Counted from the first letter of the stretch, positions 39,955-52,920 are shown. The stretch: 64,000 nucleotides of DNA from Hysterangium stoloniferum (GCA_015178975.1 WHVD01000072.1:248001-312000), one strand, 5' to 3'. The notes: generated from the letters alone by a model not told the origin. Numbers and translations are program-made.

Positions 39955-39955
39955 A
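39919..39955 (+). repeat. AAC microsatellite in Gypsy-A gag
   Basis: About twelve AAC/ACA units encode an Asn run in gag of the outer copy. The inner copy has a shorter Asn stretch at the corresponding place, so the run has expanded or contracted. Confidence 0.85.
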
Positions 39956-40960
39956 GGTCAGCAGTCTGGCAAACAAACTGGAAAACCCAACCTTACAGGC
40001 AAGCTCAGACCCAATGGCAAGCTTACCCCACAAGAAAGGCAGCATTGTATGGACAACAGCCTTTGTCTCTTGTGCAGAAAATGCAGTCATTGAGTTCCAG
40101 AATATCCATTGGCAAAAGAAAACTCTGCAAAAGGTTGTACAGCCAAGACTTCCTCCATGGAATCCCTGTTGAAGGACAAACTGGCTTCCAATCCAAAAAA
40201 AGAGTAAGCAACCCCACAGACTCCACGCAGGTTGGGGGTTGCATTACCTCTCCACACATTCATGAGTTTACTCATCTTAATGCATCTGCTCTTTTGAACT
40301 CTGACTCATTTTTTATTAAACTTATGTCTAATATGATCCCGAAATTCATTTTCTCAGCATTCAAAGATTCTGGCTCAACTCATTGTTTTTTAGACACAAA
40401 ATTCATACAAAAGAATCTGTTGTCAACTTATCCAATAAATCTGGTCAGACTCTGACTTTTTGATGGCACAAGCAATTTGGTTATCACCCAAGCTTGCAAC
40501 CTATCTATCCAGTTCCCATGTGGAACATCTCAGTTGGTCACTTTCTATGTGACCCAGTTAGACTCAAGTTGCTCGGTTGTCCTAGGACATAACTGGCTTA
40601 CATGATACAATCCATTGATTGACTGGGTATCAAACAGTATTACTTTCTGGACACCCACAGTGCCCAAAATAACTGTATCTGACATGGCCTTCCTGGCACC
40701 TGCAGCCTCAGTGGATCCCTAGAGCACTTATGGCTTCCCTGGAACCCACAGCACCTCTGTCTATTTCTCTTATGAATGCTGCAGCATTTATCAGAGCTAT
40801 GAAAATGGATGGATCCCAAGCATTCACTATCAATTTGAAAATTGGTGAAGCAACTGGTCATTTTTCAACTCCAGCATCTGAGCAAATCACAGACCTAGAA
40901 GGCATCCCTGAGAAATACCATGATTTCACAGATGTTTTTAGTAAGTGCAAAGCTGACTGG

Positions 40961-41249
40961 TGTTACAACCCATTCCTGGATGTTTCAATATCCGACTTCC
41001 AACTTCCAACTTCTGACTACAGACCATAATAGTTATAGTTACCGTATCTTCCGTATTCTTCCCTTGTTCTGCATTTGGTAATTTGTCTGTTGACAAGTAT
41101 TCACTCGTTTGTTTATTATATTCCCATTTCAGAATATTGTCTCCCTAATTCATCTTATTGTATTCCTGTTTCAGAATACTTCCATTTCCATCTTATTGTG
41201 ATCTTAGTTTGTAGTACAATAACGAGAAGACTTATATTAGTTTCCGTCC
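40961..41249 (+). mobile_element. LTR-B fragment within Gypsy-A
   Basis: Starts TGTTACAACCCATTCC. It matches the LTR at 62797 through CTTGTCTGTTGACAAGTAT and ACTTATATTAGTTT, and then returns to Gypsy-A reverse transcriptase. It lacks the LTR 3' third. Confidence 0.7.
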
Positions 41250-41979
41250 TTTGAATGGTTGGTTATGCCATTCAGTCTTACCAACACCCCTTCTGCTTTT
41301 CAACATTTTGTAACAATATATTTTCCGACATGCTTGATGTATGTGTTATAGTCTATTTGGACGACATTTTGGTATTTTCAGAGGATCCCACTCTTCATGA
41401 CGAACAAGTCCGTGAAGTTTTCCAAAGACTCCGAAAACATGGTCTTTTCACCAATGGAAAAAAATGCTATTTTGACATGGATTCTATTGAATACTTAGGT
41501 TTCATTATCAGACCTGAGGGTCTCCATATGGATGAAACCAAGGTTCAAGTTGTCCATGATTGGCCTGAACCACAGAAAGTCAACGACATTCAGTCATTTT
41601 TAGGTTTCACAAACTTCTACTGTTGTTTCATTCAGAACTACTTGCATATTACAATACCGCTCACTCGCCTTATCCGTAAATCTCAACCATGGGTTTTTGA
41701 CAACAAATGCCACTCTGCTTTCCAGATCTTAAAAAATGCTTTCACTTCTGCCCCGATTCTTTCTCATTGGAAACCTGATATTCCAATTATTGTGGAAACC
41801 AATGCTTCTGATTATGGAATTGCCACAATTCTTTCCATTCAAGATTCCAGCAGTGAAATTCATCCAGTTGCATTCCTTTCTTGGATACTTTCAGTGTCTG
41901 AACTCAACTACGATGTTCATGATAAGGAACTTTTGGCAATCTTTGAAGCTTTCAAACATTGGCGCCATTACCTCGAAGG

Positions 41980-42789
41980 TGTTAGGATAGGTACAGGGCG
42001 GGTCTCCGGAGAAACCCGTGGAATATCTGGTAGGACTTGGCTTCAGCTTATAGGCTGCACCCTCGCTAGATCATGTTGTCCAATTTCAGACAGGCGGACA
42101 GGAATCCCGGTGAGTCTGGGTGGGGGTTGTGGGTCGTGAGTCGTAAGTTGGAGGTCATGGGTTGTGAGTCGAGACTGGTGAGAGAGATAGATACGCTGGA
42201 GCCCGTGGGCTCCAACTAGTGCGAGCGGTTTGAATCAAGTAGGGTTTTAGAGCAGAAAATGTATTAGATTACGGGGGGAATCTAAGCCGATTTTCTGACT
42301 GGATTGTACAACATCTGCCAGTTTAAATAGACCGTGGAGTAAATGTCATACCGAATCCAGTAATAATGAAACGAAGCGAGCAAAACATAAAACGGGAATA
42401 GTAAACACCAAATTGGTGTTAGGAACAGGATGGAACAGAGTGGAGTCCAAATTGTGACAAAGCATAACCCATAACGGGAAATGGAGCGGGAGCAGAGTCC
42501 AAAATCATGACAGGTCATTTGACTAAAACGGGAATGGGGCTCAATTAGAGTGGTGACGGGATTCTGAGCGGGGTCCAGTGACTGATGCGTGGGATGAAGA
42601 TGGACATAGAACAGAGACGGAGTCCGGGGAACTCCGGTGACTGATATGTGTCATAATGAGGTTGAACGTAACAAGTCTTGACGTACGGAGTCTGGGTGGG
42701 AAATCCTATAAACAGACAATTGGTGCGTGTATGGTGTGGTGGCATACAGGTTAGTGCCCAGAGTCCGGCGGGATTGTCCAGTCGTAACA
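41980..42789 (-). mobile_element. Solo LTR, Gypsy-A family
   Basis: An 810-bp LTR in opposite orientation to the host element, with TSD GAAGG on both sides (41975-41979 and 42790-42794). It interrupts the RNase H region of the outer copy. Confidence 0.9.
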
Positions 42790-43686
42790 GAAGGTTCTGC
42801 AACTCCTGTTGATGTTGTTACTGATCACAAAAATCTCAAAACGTTTTCTACCACTAAACCTTTGACCTGCTGGCAAGCCCGCTGGTCTGAATTCCTTTCC
42901 ACTTTCAACATGATTATCCATTTCTGACCCAGACGTTTTGGTGGAAAACCAGATGCCATGACTTGACGATGGGACATCTATCCTAAAGAGGGGGAAAGTA
43001 ACTACGCTGTTGTTAATCTGCATAACTTGAAACTAGTTTTTACAACACAGCAACTTTCCACATCTATTTGAGCGACTTCCCTCTACTATCCAATTATGCA
43101 TAGCGTTATGATTATGGACATTGAGCAATTACATCAAGATATCCTTTCCACACTCACTTCTGACCCAGCCCTCAAGCCACACCTAGAAGTTTTCGATAAT
43201 CCCAACCAACCCCGATGGTCACAAGACTCTCAAGGTTTTATCTGTCTCGATGGACATATCTATGTTCCAGGTTCCAATAATCTCCGACTCTGTGTACTTC
43301 AGTACAAACACAATCATCCAATCTCTGGACATTACGGCATTAATAATACTCTTGGTCTAATCCGAAGAGAATGTACTTGGCCCAACCTCTGAGATTTTGT
43401 AACCCAGTTCTGTAAGTCATGCACCACCTGCTTACACTCTAAAACCCAGAGATATAAGCTGTATGGCCTTCTCAAGCAACTTCTGATACCAGAAAAACCC
43501 TGGAACTCAATTTCCATGGATTTTATCGAACAACTTCTGACTTCTGAAGGCTTTACATACATCCTAGTTGTTGTGGATCAATTCTTGAAACAAGGAATTT
43601 TCATACCCACTCACAATACAATCATGTCCTTACAATTAGTGGAAGTTTTCATTATTCACCTATTTTCCAAACATGGTGTTCCATCT

Positions 43687-44496
43687 TGTTAGGGTACATA
43701 CATGGCAGGTTTCCAGAGAAACCCACAGATTATCTGGTAGGACTTGGCTTCAGCTTATAGGCTGTGCCCTCGCGAGATCGTGTTGTCCAATTTCAGACAG
43801 GTGGACGGGAATCCTGGGGAGTCTGGGCAGGGGTCGTAGGTCAGAGGTCGTGGGTCAAGAGGTCATGAGTCAAGATTGGTAAGAGAGTTAGATGCGCTGG
43901 AGCCCGTGGGCTCTGACTAGTGTGAGCGGTGTAATTCAAGTAGGAGTTTAGAGCAGAAAATGTATTAGATTACTGGGGGGAATCTAAGCCAATTTTCTGA
44001 CTGGATTGTATGTACAACATCTGCCAGTTTAAATAGACCATGGAGTGAATGACATACCAAATCCAGTAATGATGAAACAAAACTAGCAAAACATAAAACA
44101 GGAATAGTAAACACCAAATTTGGTGTTAGGAACGGGACAGAACGGAGCAGAGTCCAAATCATGACAAATCATAAACCATAATGGGAAACGGAGCGGGAGC
44201 AGAGTCTGAATCGTGACAGGTCATTTGACTAAAATGGGAACGGGGCTCTGTTAGAGGGATGATGGGTTTTACGAGTGGGGTCCAGTGACTGACGTGTGGG
44301 ACGAGGTCGAACATAGACAGGGACAGAGTCCAGTGGGTTTTCCGGTGACTGAAACACAATGTAACGAAGATGAATGTAGACAAGTCTGACATATGGAGTC
44401 CAGGTGGGAATTCTGATGAACTGACAATGGGTGCGTATAGGGTGCGGGTGTGTATAAGTTAGTGCCTGGAGTCGGGCGGGATTTCCAGTCGTAACA
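43687..44496 (-). repeat. Inner Gypsy-A 3' LTR
   Basis: 810 bp, TGTTAGGGTACATA to CAGTCGTAACA as read on the plus strand. Confidence 0.9.
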
Positions 44497-44689
44497 GTAC
44501 CCTCCCTTTATGCTGAAGTCCCAAAGAGGCTCTAGACCTCGATAAGGTTCTTGTCGGCTAAGCACATGTGTCAAAAGTCATGTCTGTCAAAGAGTCATGT
44601 GATCTGGAGGGTAAGGTTCAGATGTCATGAGCCTATATATAAATTTGAAAAAATAAAATTTCTTCTTTATTACCCCCATCTTCGCCATA

Positions 44690-45645
44690 ATGGGACCAAA
44701 GCCAATGCCAAGACATCCTATGCCAACCGCCAGGCCCTCCATGGGCACTCCATATCGGGCACGTCTCAGTGCAGCACAAATTTTGGTGCAATGAGAGGAA
44801 CAATGCCGACTATGTGAGGAAGCAGAGAAGGAGGCCAGGGAGGCTGAGAAGGCCCTGGACAGGGAGTACCAGGTGGCATTGGCCACAGAGGAAGAGGCTG
44901 CAAGGCAAAAGAAAAAAGAGGAGGAGGAGGCTGTGTGGGTGGCCGCAGAGAAAGTGCGGGCAGCTGCAGACAGAGCCGTGGTTGCCGTGGGCAAGGTAAG
45001 TCCCAAATTTCAACTTGTCGTTTTTTTCTTTTGACTGACTTGTCATTTTCAGTGCAAGGCGACAGAGGTTGAGTCCGAGTCTGAGGGGGAGCTGGAGAGC
45101 CCCCAAAGGTAAGTCTCAGGTCCGTGGGATATCCGTGGAACTAACCATATCAACAGAAGGCAAGGAAGGTGGCACCAGTCTGCCTACCCACACAGAATGA
45201 CTAGCAGTGTTCTGGTTGTAATGACTGGAACACTGAATGCAACCGAAAGTCCGGGCAGGGTCTGGGCTGCTACCAATGTGTGCACCTCAAAGCAAGGTGC
45301 TCTTTGGTTCACGAGCAGGCCACGAGGTCCAGGGCATGAGACATTAGCGGGTCGGACGGGTTTTCTGGGTTGGACGAAGTTTTGGGACAGATCGCCGAGG
45401 GCATAGAGGCCCAAAATGAGTTGCTCTGGAAGAGCAACAAGGTCCAGATTGTGGTGGCAAAGGAACTTTACAGACTCCGCAAGGAGTTTTGGAAGTTCCT
45501 GGCAGTGTATGGCAGCTATATTTATGAAGAGCCACAGGTCAGGAGTTCTGAGGATGCCAGGTCGGATGAGGATGGGGTTGCTGCGGAGCTCCCTGAGGAG
45601 ATGGCTGAGGTTGGGCAGAAACATAGCCCCATAAATGTAGATTGA
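44690..45645 (+). other. Antisense Cys-rich reading frames of Gypsy-A (copy 2)
   Basis: Antisense to the inner copy. An ATG-started stretch beginning MGPKPMPRHPMPTARPS (44694) leads to a Glu/Arg/Ala-rich coiled-coil-like segment (44810-44990). A block near 45205-45295 has the cysteine spacing C-x2-C-x6-C-x9-C-x2-C-x6-C, identical to copy 1. A helical-looking C-terminal frame (45370-45645) contains GQIAEGIEAQNELL and ends with an acidic tail. Conservation of spacing between two diverged copies suggests past selection on the protein. A role as a regulator carried by the element is inference. Confidence 0.55.
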
Positions 45646-48600
45646 AATAATATAAAAGTTTAATAATTTTTTTGAAAATGAAGGTAAAGTGTGACAAAAC
45701 ATAAGATCAAAGTCTGTGGAAAATCCACTTAAGGACTTGAAAACTTATCAGAACCTGTAAAAGCAAAGAGAGACATAGGGTGACGGGGAATAATGAAAAT
45801 GAGTCCAAACGTAACATGGGGTCTGTGAAGTGCAGTCAGAGAGAAGATAGTGGTCCAGGTTTGAGTGGGTAAGCTGTATGAAAGTCAGTAACAATTTCTG
45901 TGGCATTACTGAGTTCTGTGGCCAAAATCCATGAAGTTTCTTCATCAGTGCCCTCGTAACCCGCCCACTTGACCAAGTAAGGCAGTTTACAAGTGCGTCG
46001 ATGCTTGTCAATTTTCGAATCTAAAATTTGCCAGATTTCAAACTTGGGTTCTCCATCAATAATGACCAGAGGAGGCAGAGATTGCACGTGATCTGGGATA
46101 GTGTTAGCAGTACAAGGTTCTAACATAGAAACATGAAATACCAGGTGTACCACGTGCATGCTATCTGGAAGCTGTAGGGTCCAAGAAACTGAACCTACTT
46201 GTGCGATAATTTCAAAAGGATCTAAATATTTTTCAGCAAGCTTTTTGATGGATGGGTAGTTTGGAAGAATTGAGCTTTGACAAAAACACGATTGCCAATC
46301 TTGAAGTTGGGTGGCGGGATCCGGTGTTTGTCCACTGAATGTTGATATTGCTCTTGGGCGGACATTATTGCAGTCTGGAGTTCCTCGTGGAGCTCATGGA
46401 GGTCCACGGTGAACTCTTGAGCACGAGCAGAGGTGGGATTTTGTTCTGGATGTACTGTAATATTTGGATTATATCCTTTATTTGCAAAGAACGGGGAAAC
46501 ACCAGTAGTGGCTGAGGGTGCATTGTTGTAAGCAAATTCTGCAAGTGGTAGCAAGGATTTCCAATTGTCCTGTTGGTAATTGCAATATACATGGAGATAT
46601 TGTTCCAATGTCTGATTGACGTGTTCGGTTTGTCCATCACCTTCCGGGTGATGTCCGGACGTGAAATGTAATTTCATGTCCAAGGATTTCCCGAGGGATC
46701 TAAAGAAGTGAGATACAAACTCTGATCCTCAATCGGAAGTTATGTGGGACAGAACTCCATGCTTGGAAAATACGTGGATAATGAAAAGTTCCGCTAACTG
46801 CACAGACGTAATTGTATCATAAGTAGGGATAAAAATACCTTGTTTTGAGAATCTGTCAACAATGACTAGAATGGTGGAAAGGCCTTTGGAATCTGGTGGG
46901 TATTCAATGAAATCCATAGAGATAGAATTCCACAGATGTTCCGGTACTGGGAGTTGTTTCAAAAGGCTGTATGGCTTGTGTTGCTGAGATTTCGAGCAGG
47001 GACAAGTAGTGCAAGATTTACAATAGTGCTTAATGAATCTACGGAGTCCGGGCCAAGTACATATTAATGATACAGTTTTGTTGTACCTGAAATGTCCTGA
47101 AAGTGGATGATGATCATGTTTGTATTGAAGGATCCTGAGGCAGAGGCCATTGGAGTCCGGTACATAGATCTGATCATCAAGTCTAATGAAACCATGCTGA
47201 TCAAGAGACCACTGGGGTTGATCGGGGTCCACGGGATTGTCTAGGTGAGCTTTCGTTATTGGGTCTAGCGGAATTGCCAATAGAATATCTTGATGTAACT
47301 TCTCAATATCCATAATGATAATTCCACGGACAATGGGATTGATGAGGAAAGTTGCACGGACCGATGCAGTAAGTTGCTGATTTATGAGAATAGGTTTCAG
47401 GTTGTGCGGGTTTACCGTGGCATAGTCGTTGCTCCCTCTTTAGGATAGACGTCCCATTGTCTAGTTAAAGTGTTGGGTTTTTTTTTTTGCCGCCGAGATG
47501 GCTGGATCGAAAGCGGATAATCATATTGAAAGCAGATAGATATTCAGACCAGCAGGCCTGCTGGCAGGTCAAAAGTTTTGTGGTAGAAAAGTATTCCAGG
47601 TTTTTGTGATCTGTTACAACGTCAATTGGAGTTCCTGAGCCTTCCAAATAGTGTCACCACACTTTGAAGGCTGAAAAAATTGCCAGGAGTTCTTTATCAT
47701 GAACGTCGTAGTTGAGCTCTGCTCCAGTGAAAGTCTGGGACAGAAAGGCCACGGGGTGGACTTCTCCGTCGGAGTCCTGGATAGACAGAATGGCTCCAAG
47801 TGCATAATCCAAGGCGTCCATTTCAACAATGAGCAGGAAGTCCGGTTTCCAATGCAATAGAATAGGAGCTGAAGAAGAAGAATTTTTTAAAAGATTGAAA
47901 GCTTTTTGACATTATCATTAAAATTCCACGGAGTATCCTTACATGTAAGATGGGTAAGGGGAACCGTGATGTTGGAATATCTGCGGATAAACCGTCTGTA
48001 AAAATTGGCAAAGCTGAGGAAGGATTGTATATCTTTTCGGGGTTCAGGCCAATCTTTGATGACTTCCACTTTAGTTTCATCCATGCAGAGTCCGTTGGGT
48101 CCCATCATGAAACCCAGGTATTCCACAGAGTCCATCTCAAAAGTACATTTTTTACCATTCACAAATAAACCATGTTGTCTGAGTCTCCAGAGAACTTCAC
48201 AGACTTGTTTGTCATGTTCCACGGGATCCTCAGAGTAGATAAGAATGTCGTCCAAGTAAACAATAATGCATACATCAAGCATGTCAGAGAAAATGTCGTT
48301 GATAAAACGCTGAAAAACAGACGGAGCATTGGTGAGTCCAAAGGGCATCACCAACCACTCAAAGGCCCCATAACAGGTTCTAAAAGTGGTTTTCCATTCA
48401 TCGCCCACAGCGATCCAGACCAAATGATAGGCATGTTTGAGATCTATTTTGGTGTAAATCTGGGCATTCCGCAGAGCATCGAGCAGATCAGATATGAGTG
48501 GAAGTGGATACTTATCCTTTTTGGTGACAGCATTGAGTCCTCTAAAATCAACACATAGTCTAAGGGATCCATCCTTTTTTCTGACAAACAGAACAGGTGC

Positions 48601-50318
48601 TCCAAAAGGAGACTTTGAGGGTCTGATAAAACCTATGGACAAATGTTCATCCAGGAAATTGCAGATCGCGGAAAGTTCTGTGGACAAGAGTGGGTAAATA
48701 TGTCCTAGGGGTGGCTAGGCGCCATCTTCGAGATCGATTTTTAAGTCATATTCTCTGTGGGGCAGAAGCCAGTCAGCTTTCCACTTGCTAAAACATCCAC
48801 AAAGTCATGATATTTCTCCAGGATGCCTTCTAGGTCAGCAGCTTGCTCAGATTCGGATACCAGGGTTGAAAAATGTCCAGTTGCTTCATCAATTTTTAAG
48901 TTGATAGTGAACACCTGGGACCCATCCATTTTTGTAGCCCTAATAAAAGCTGCAGCATTAATCAGAGAAATAGACGGAGGTGCCATGGGTTCTGGGGAAG
49001 CCATGGGTGCCGTAGGGATCACAGGAGTCCTCAAGACTGCAGGTGCTGGGAAGGCCATGGGTGCCGTGGAGGCCGTGTCGGGCACAGTTTCCTTGGCTGC
49101 CGCAGGGGTCCAGAATGTTATACTGTTAGCTATCCAGTCAATCAACGGATTGTAGTGGGTAAGCCAGTTGTGTCCAAGGACCACCAAGCAACTTGAGTCT
49201 AACTGGGTCACATAGAAAGTGACCAATTGAGATGTTCCACACAGGAAACAGATGGATAAATCACAAGCTTGGGTAACAACCGAATTACCATTAAAGACTT
49301 TTTCTTGTTCTTCTTGTCAGATTGCATGGAGTTTTGGTTGCTGGTTGACGAGTTGTTGTTGTTGGTTTTATTGGCTGTGGACTTGTTTACTTTGTCCATG
49401 GAGGTCTCGTCGGCAACTTCTGTGTGACGTTCCCAATAACATGCATCCGTGTTTGAGCTTTGAGGCACATACAGGACAGGGCTTTTGGCTTGCCATCTTC
49501 TCCTTTTGAGGCTTCGTCTTTAAGGTGGGATGGCAGACCGGCGTAGAATTGGTGGTGGAGAGCGGGATCACCCCACTGACAATGAACTGCAAGGGTATTG
49601 AATTGGACGATATAATCTGTGATGCACTGCGTGTCCTTCATACGAAGATTTGTGAGACTGTTCTCGGCTTCTCCTGTCAGGTCATACGGGCCAAAGTTGT
49701 TTTCAAGCTCCATAACAAAGCATCCCAATCTTCGAGCCAAAGTGGCTCTTCCTCGGAAAGTCCACTAAAAGCCGGTTCAAACCATTTCAACGCAGATCCC
49801 AACAAGTATGAAAGTGCGTAGTTGACTTTTCTGGAGTCCATGGAGAATGTGGTGGATCGATCGTGGAAATTGAAGTGACATTGCATGAGGAAGGTAGAGA
49901 GTTTGTTTGGGTTGGAACCCGTGAAGGGTTCCGGAGCATTGACTTTTGACTGTGGAGGTTCTTGTTCCTTTTTCTTTTGTTCTTTGAGCAGGTGTGTCAT
50001 AAATTTACCTATAGTACCTGCTAAAAATTCAGAAGTAGGGTTCTCCATGTGCAGTCATTCGTTAGATGGAGGATTTTCAACACCTTTGCCCTTGTCGGGG
50101 GCCATGGACTCGTGCTCGTGCTCGGATTCGTCCTGGTTTTCCGGGACATCTTCGATATGGGCTTCTTCCATGGCTTCCGACTGGTTTGCAAGCATCTGGA
50201 TGGTATACAAAGTTAACGGGGAATGAAGAGTCAACGGTCCAGGTAATGATGCCTGTGTGTGTGCTTTTCTTCTTGGTGGCATAATGAAAACAATCTGCGA
50301 GTCTTAGTCAGAAAATAC

Positions 50319-51155
50319 TGTTAGGGTATTACACGGTGGGTTTCCGGAGAAACCTGCAGATTATCCAGTAGGACTTGGCTTCAGCTTATAGGCTGCACCC
50401 TCGTGAGATCGTGTTGTCCAATTTCAGACAGGCAGACGGGAATCCCGGGGAGTCTGGGTGGGGGTCATGGGTCGAGGGGTCATAGGTCGGAGGTCGTGGT
50501 CGAGAGGTCATGAGTCGAGAGGTCATGAGTCGAGATTGGTAAGAGAGTTAAATGCGCTGGAGCCCGTGGGCTCCGACTAGTGTGAGTGGTGTAATTCAAG
50601 TAGGAGTTTAGCGTGGAAAATGTATTAGATTACTGGGGGGAATCTAAGCCAATTTTCTGACTGGATTGTATGTACAACATCTGCCAGTTTAAATAGACTG
50701 TGGAGTGAATGACATACCAAATCCAGTAATGATGAAACAAAACTAGCAAAACATAAAACAGGAATAGTAAACACCAAATTTGGTGTTAGGAATGGGACGG
50801 AATGGAGTGGAGTCCAAATCATGACAAATCATAAACCATAACGGGAAATGGAGCGGGAGTGGAGTCCAAATTGTGACAGGTCATTTGACTAAAATGGGAA
50901 TGGGGCTCTGTTAGAGGGATGATGGGTTTTACAAGCGGGGTCCAGTGACTGATGTGCGGAACGAGGTCGGACATAGACAGGGACAGAGTCCAGTGGGTTT
51001 TCCGGTGACTGAAACACAATGTAATGAAGATGAATGTAGACAAGTCTGACGTACGGAGTCTGGTGGGAATTCCAGTGAACTGACAATGGGTGCGTATAGG
51101 GTGTGGGTGTGTATAAGTTAGTGCCTGGAGTCTGGTGGGATTTCCGGTCGTAACA
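50319..51155 (-). repeat. Inner Gypsy-A 5' LTR
   Basis: 837 bp. It is longer than the 3' LTR mainly through extra GGTCATGAGTCGAGA-type minisatellite units near 50480-50530. Confidence 0.9.
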
Positions 51156-52141
51156 CATCTCATGTAACTTCTGATTGAGGCTCCAAGTTCGTCTCCCATT
51201 TCTTCCAGCCCCTCAGAAAAGCCCTCAACATGAAATTTCACTTCACCTCGGGATATCATCTGGAAGGTGATGGACAAATGGAATGTGTTAATCAAACACT
51301 GGAACAATATCTCCGCATCTATTGCAACTATCAACAGGACAACTGGAAATCCCTTCTTCTGATCGCAGAATTCACCTACAATAACTCTCTAAATGCAACT
51401 ACCGGCATCTCTCCCTTTTTCACCAACAAAGGCTATAATCCAAATCTCACAGTACATTCTGAACGAGATTTGGCTTCCATCTGTGCTCAAGAATTTATTA
51501 CTGATCTCGACGAGTTACATCAAGAACTTCAGAAAGCTATTTCTTCCACTCAGGAATATTATCAACATTCTGTGGATAAAAACAGGATCCCACCTCCTAG
51601 TTTTAAAATTGGTGATCAGGTTTTTGTAAAAGCTCAATTCTTCCAAACTACCCGACCTTCTAAAAAACTTGCTGAGAAATTCTTAGGCCCTTTTGAAATT
51701 ATAGCACAAGCCGGTTCACTTTCATGGACTCTCCGACTTCCCGATAGTATGCAAGCAGTCCACCCCATTTTCCACATTTCCATGTTAGAACCTTGTGTTC
51801 CTAACAATATCCTGGAACATATTCAACCTCCACCCCCTCTGGTCATCATTGATGGAGAACCTGAATTTGAAGTTTCCGAGATCTTGGATTCTAAAATTGA
51901 CAATCACCGATGTACTTGTAAATTGCTCTATTGAGTCAAATGGGCAGGATATGAAGGTACCAACAAGGAAACTTCATGGATATTGGCCACGGAACTTGGA
52001 CATGCTATGGAAATTGTTACTGGCTTCCACACAAAAAACCTGGACCTTTATCATCACTCTGACCTTTTTCCGTTTTCTTTCTGTTCAGTTTCCAATACTT
52101 CCAATACTTCCAATATCACACTCATTTTGAAATCATACAAG

Positions 52142-52663
52142 TCAAAAAAATATATTTGCAACTACTTCAAAGTCTCTGACACCCCAAATCCTTACTTTCT
52201 GGCCCCTTTCCTGACTCCCACCTTTTCTTGACACATTCTGCCAATGGATCATTTGGCTGTTCCTTGCCTTATTGGAAAACCTCTCAGAAACTGCAATAAC
52301 GCCGATGCTAACCATTACCTTCTCCAGAAATTCATTTTGCCTCTGGAAATTCCAGGTCAATGACTGGAAACCTTTTTCCTGGATATTGTTATGGCACTCC
52401 AGAGCATCCCACATTTTCATGAGTTCCGTTCCAATAAAAACCAATGTGTCAACGGTGTCCTTGAGGAGCTTGATGCCAGAACTATCCATACTCGGCACTT
52501 CAGTTTCTGCAATCTTGGCCATTCCCAGATTTTCCACATCATCAGTTTTCTGAGCCTTCTCACCTTTCAGAACCCTCTTCATGGCGAGCATGCACAGAAG
52601 TTTGAGAACTGCACAGGGATAGCAAGTTCCACCCCATTTTACCTTCTGTTTCCAACACGTCAT
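52142..52663 (-). other. Antisense reading frame of Gypsy-A (copy 3)
   Basis: A frame of 173 codons in the outer copy, at the same relative place and orientation as copies 1 and 2. It keeps the second half of the cysteine pattern (C-x10-C-x2-C-x6-C at its start), then a charged and helical region. It is the longest uninterrupted version of the C-terminal part. It is more diverged in sequence than copies 1 and 2 are from each other. Confidence 0.45.
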
Positions 52664-52826
52664 ATTCCAAATTGAACATCAATAACATGGACTATTGTGG
52701 ACGACTTCCATCCATTCTGGAGCTTTGACCTTTTGTTTCTGTTTCAGAAATTAATCAACTTCTGACCTTTTACAAAGTCACTTACTTTGGGACTCGAAGG
52801 CCCAGCCTCTCCCTCTACCTCCACCT

Positions 52827-52920
52827 AAGAATACGGAAGATACGGTAAATATGATGGTCCGTAGTTGGAAGTCGGAAGTCAGAAGTCAGATATTGAAACA
52901 TCCAGGAACAGGTCGTAACA
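52827..52920 (-). mobile_element. Inverted LTR-B scrap
   Basis: Reads TGTTACGACCTGTTCC from 52920 downward and matches the first ~95 bp of the LTR-B copy at 40961, including TACCGTATCTTCCGTATTCT. Confidence 0.7.

Larger units (their letters stand above)
43687..51155 (-). mobile_element. Gypsy-A chromovirus, inner copy, both LTRs, broken
   Basis: A complete structure: LTRs at 50319-51155 (5') and 43687-44496 (3'), with TSD CATCT at 43682-43686 and 51156-51160. Reading down the minus strand: gag from 50282 (MPPRRKAHTQAS), protease region near 49170, reverse transcriptase (about 48690-48000) with YLDD, RNase H (about 47860-47500), integrase (about 47310-46220), chromodomain (about 46070-45880), then a non-pol region of about 1.3 kb with an antisense frame. 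It belongs to the same family as the element it interrupts. The LTRs have diverged by very roughly a tenth, mostly by transitions, so it is clearly older than Gypsy-2. It is a fossil with at least eight breaks. Confidence 0.9.
31523..52826 (+). mobile_element. Gypsy-A chromovirus, outer copy, heavily nested and broken
   Basis: The 5' LTR starts TGTTAGGACC (31523) and ends TTTTAACA (38916), interrupted by Gypsy-2 and an AT-rich insert. Its gag begins MPPRRKAP near 38952, the same start as the inner copy's MPPRRKAH. Recognisable parts: gag with an Asn-rich tract (about 38950-40090), protease region (about 40360-40620), reverse transcriptase (about 41255-41600), RNase H (about 41780-41980 and 42790-42950), integrase (43096-43680, resuming at 51161) and chromodomain region (about 51850-52060). 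An antisense frame follows. It is a fossil with many breaks (more than ten). No 3' LTR is recognisable; Gypsy-A sequence fades by 52826. The insertions within are listed separately. Confidence 0.75.
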
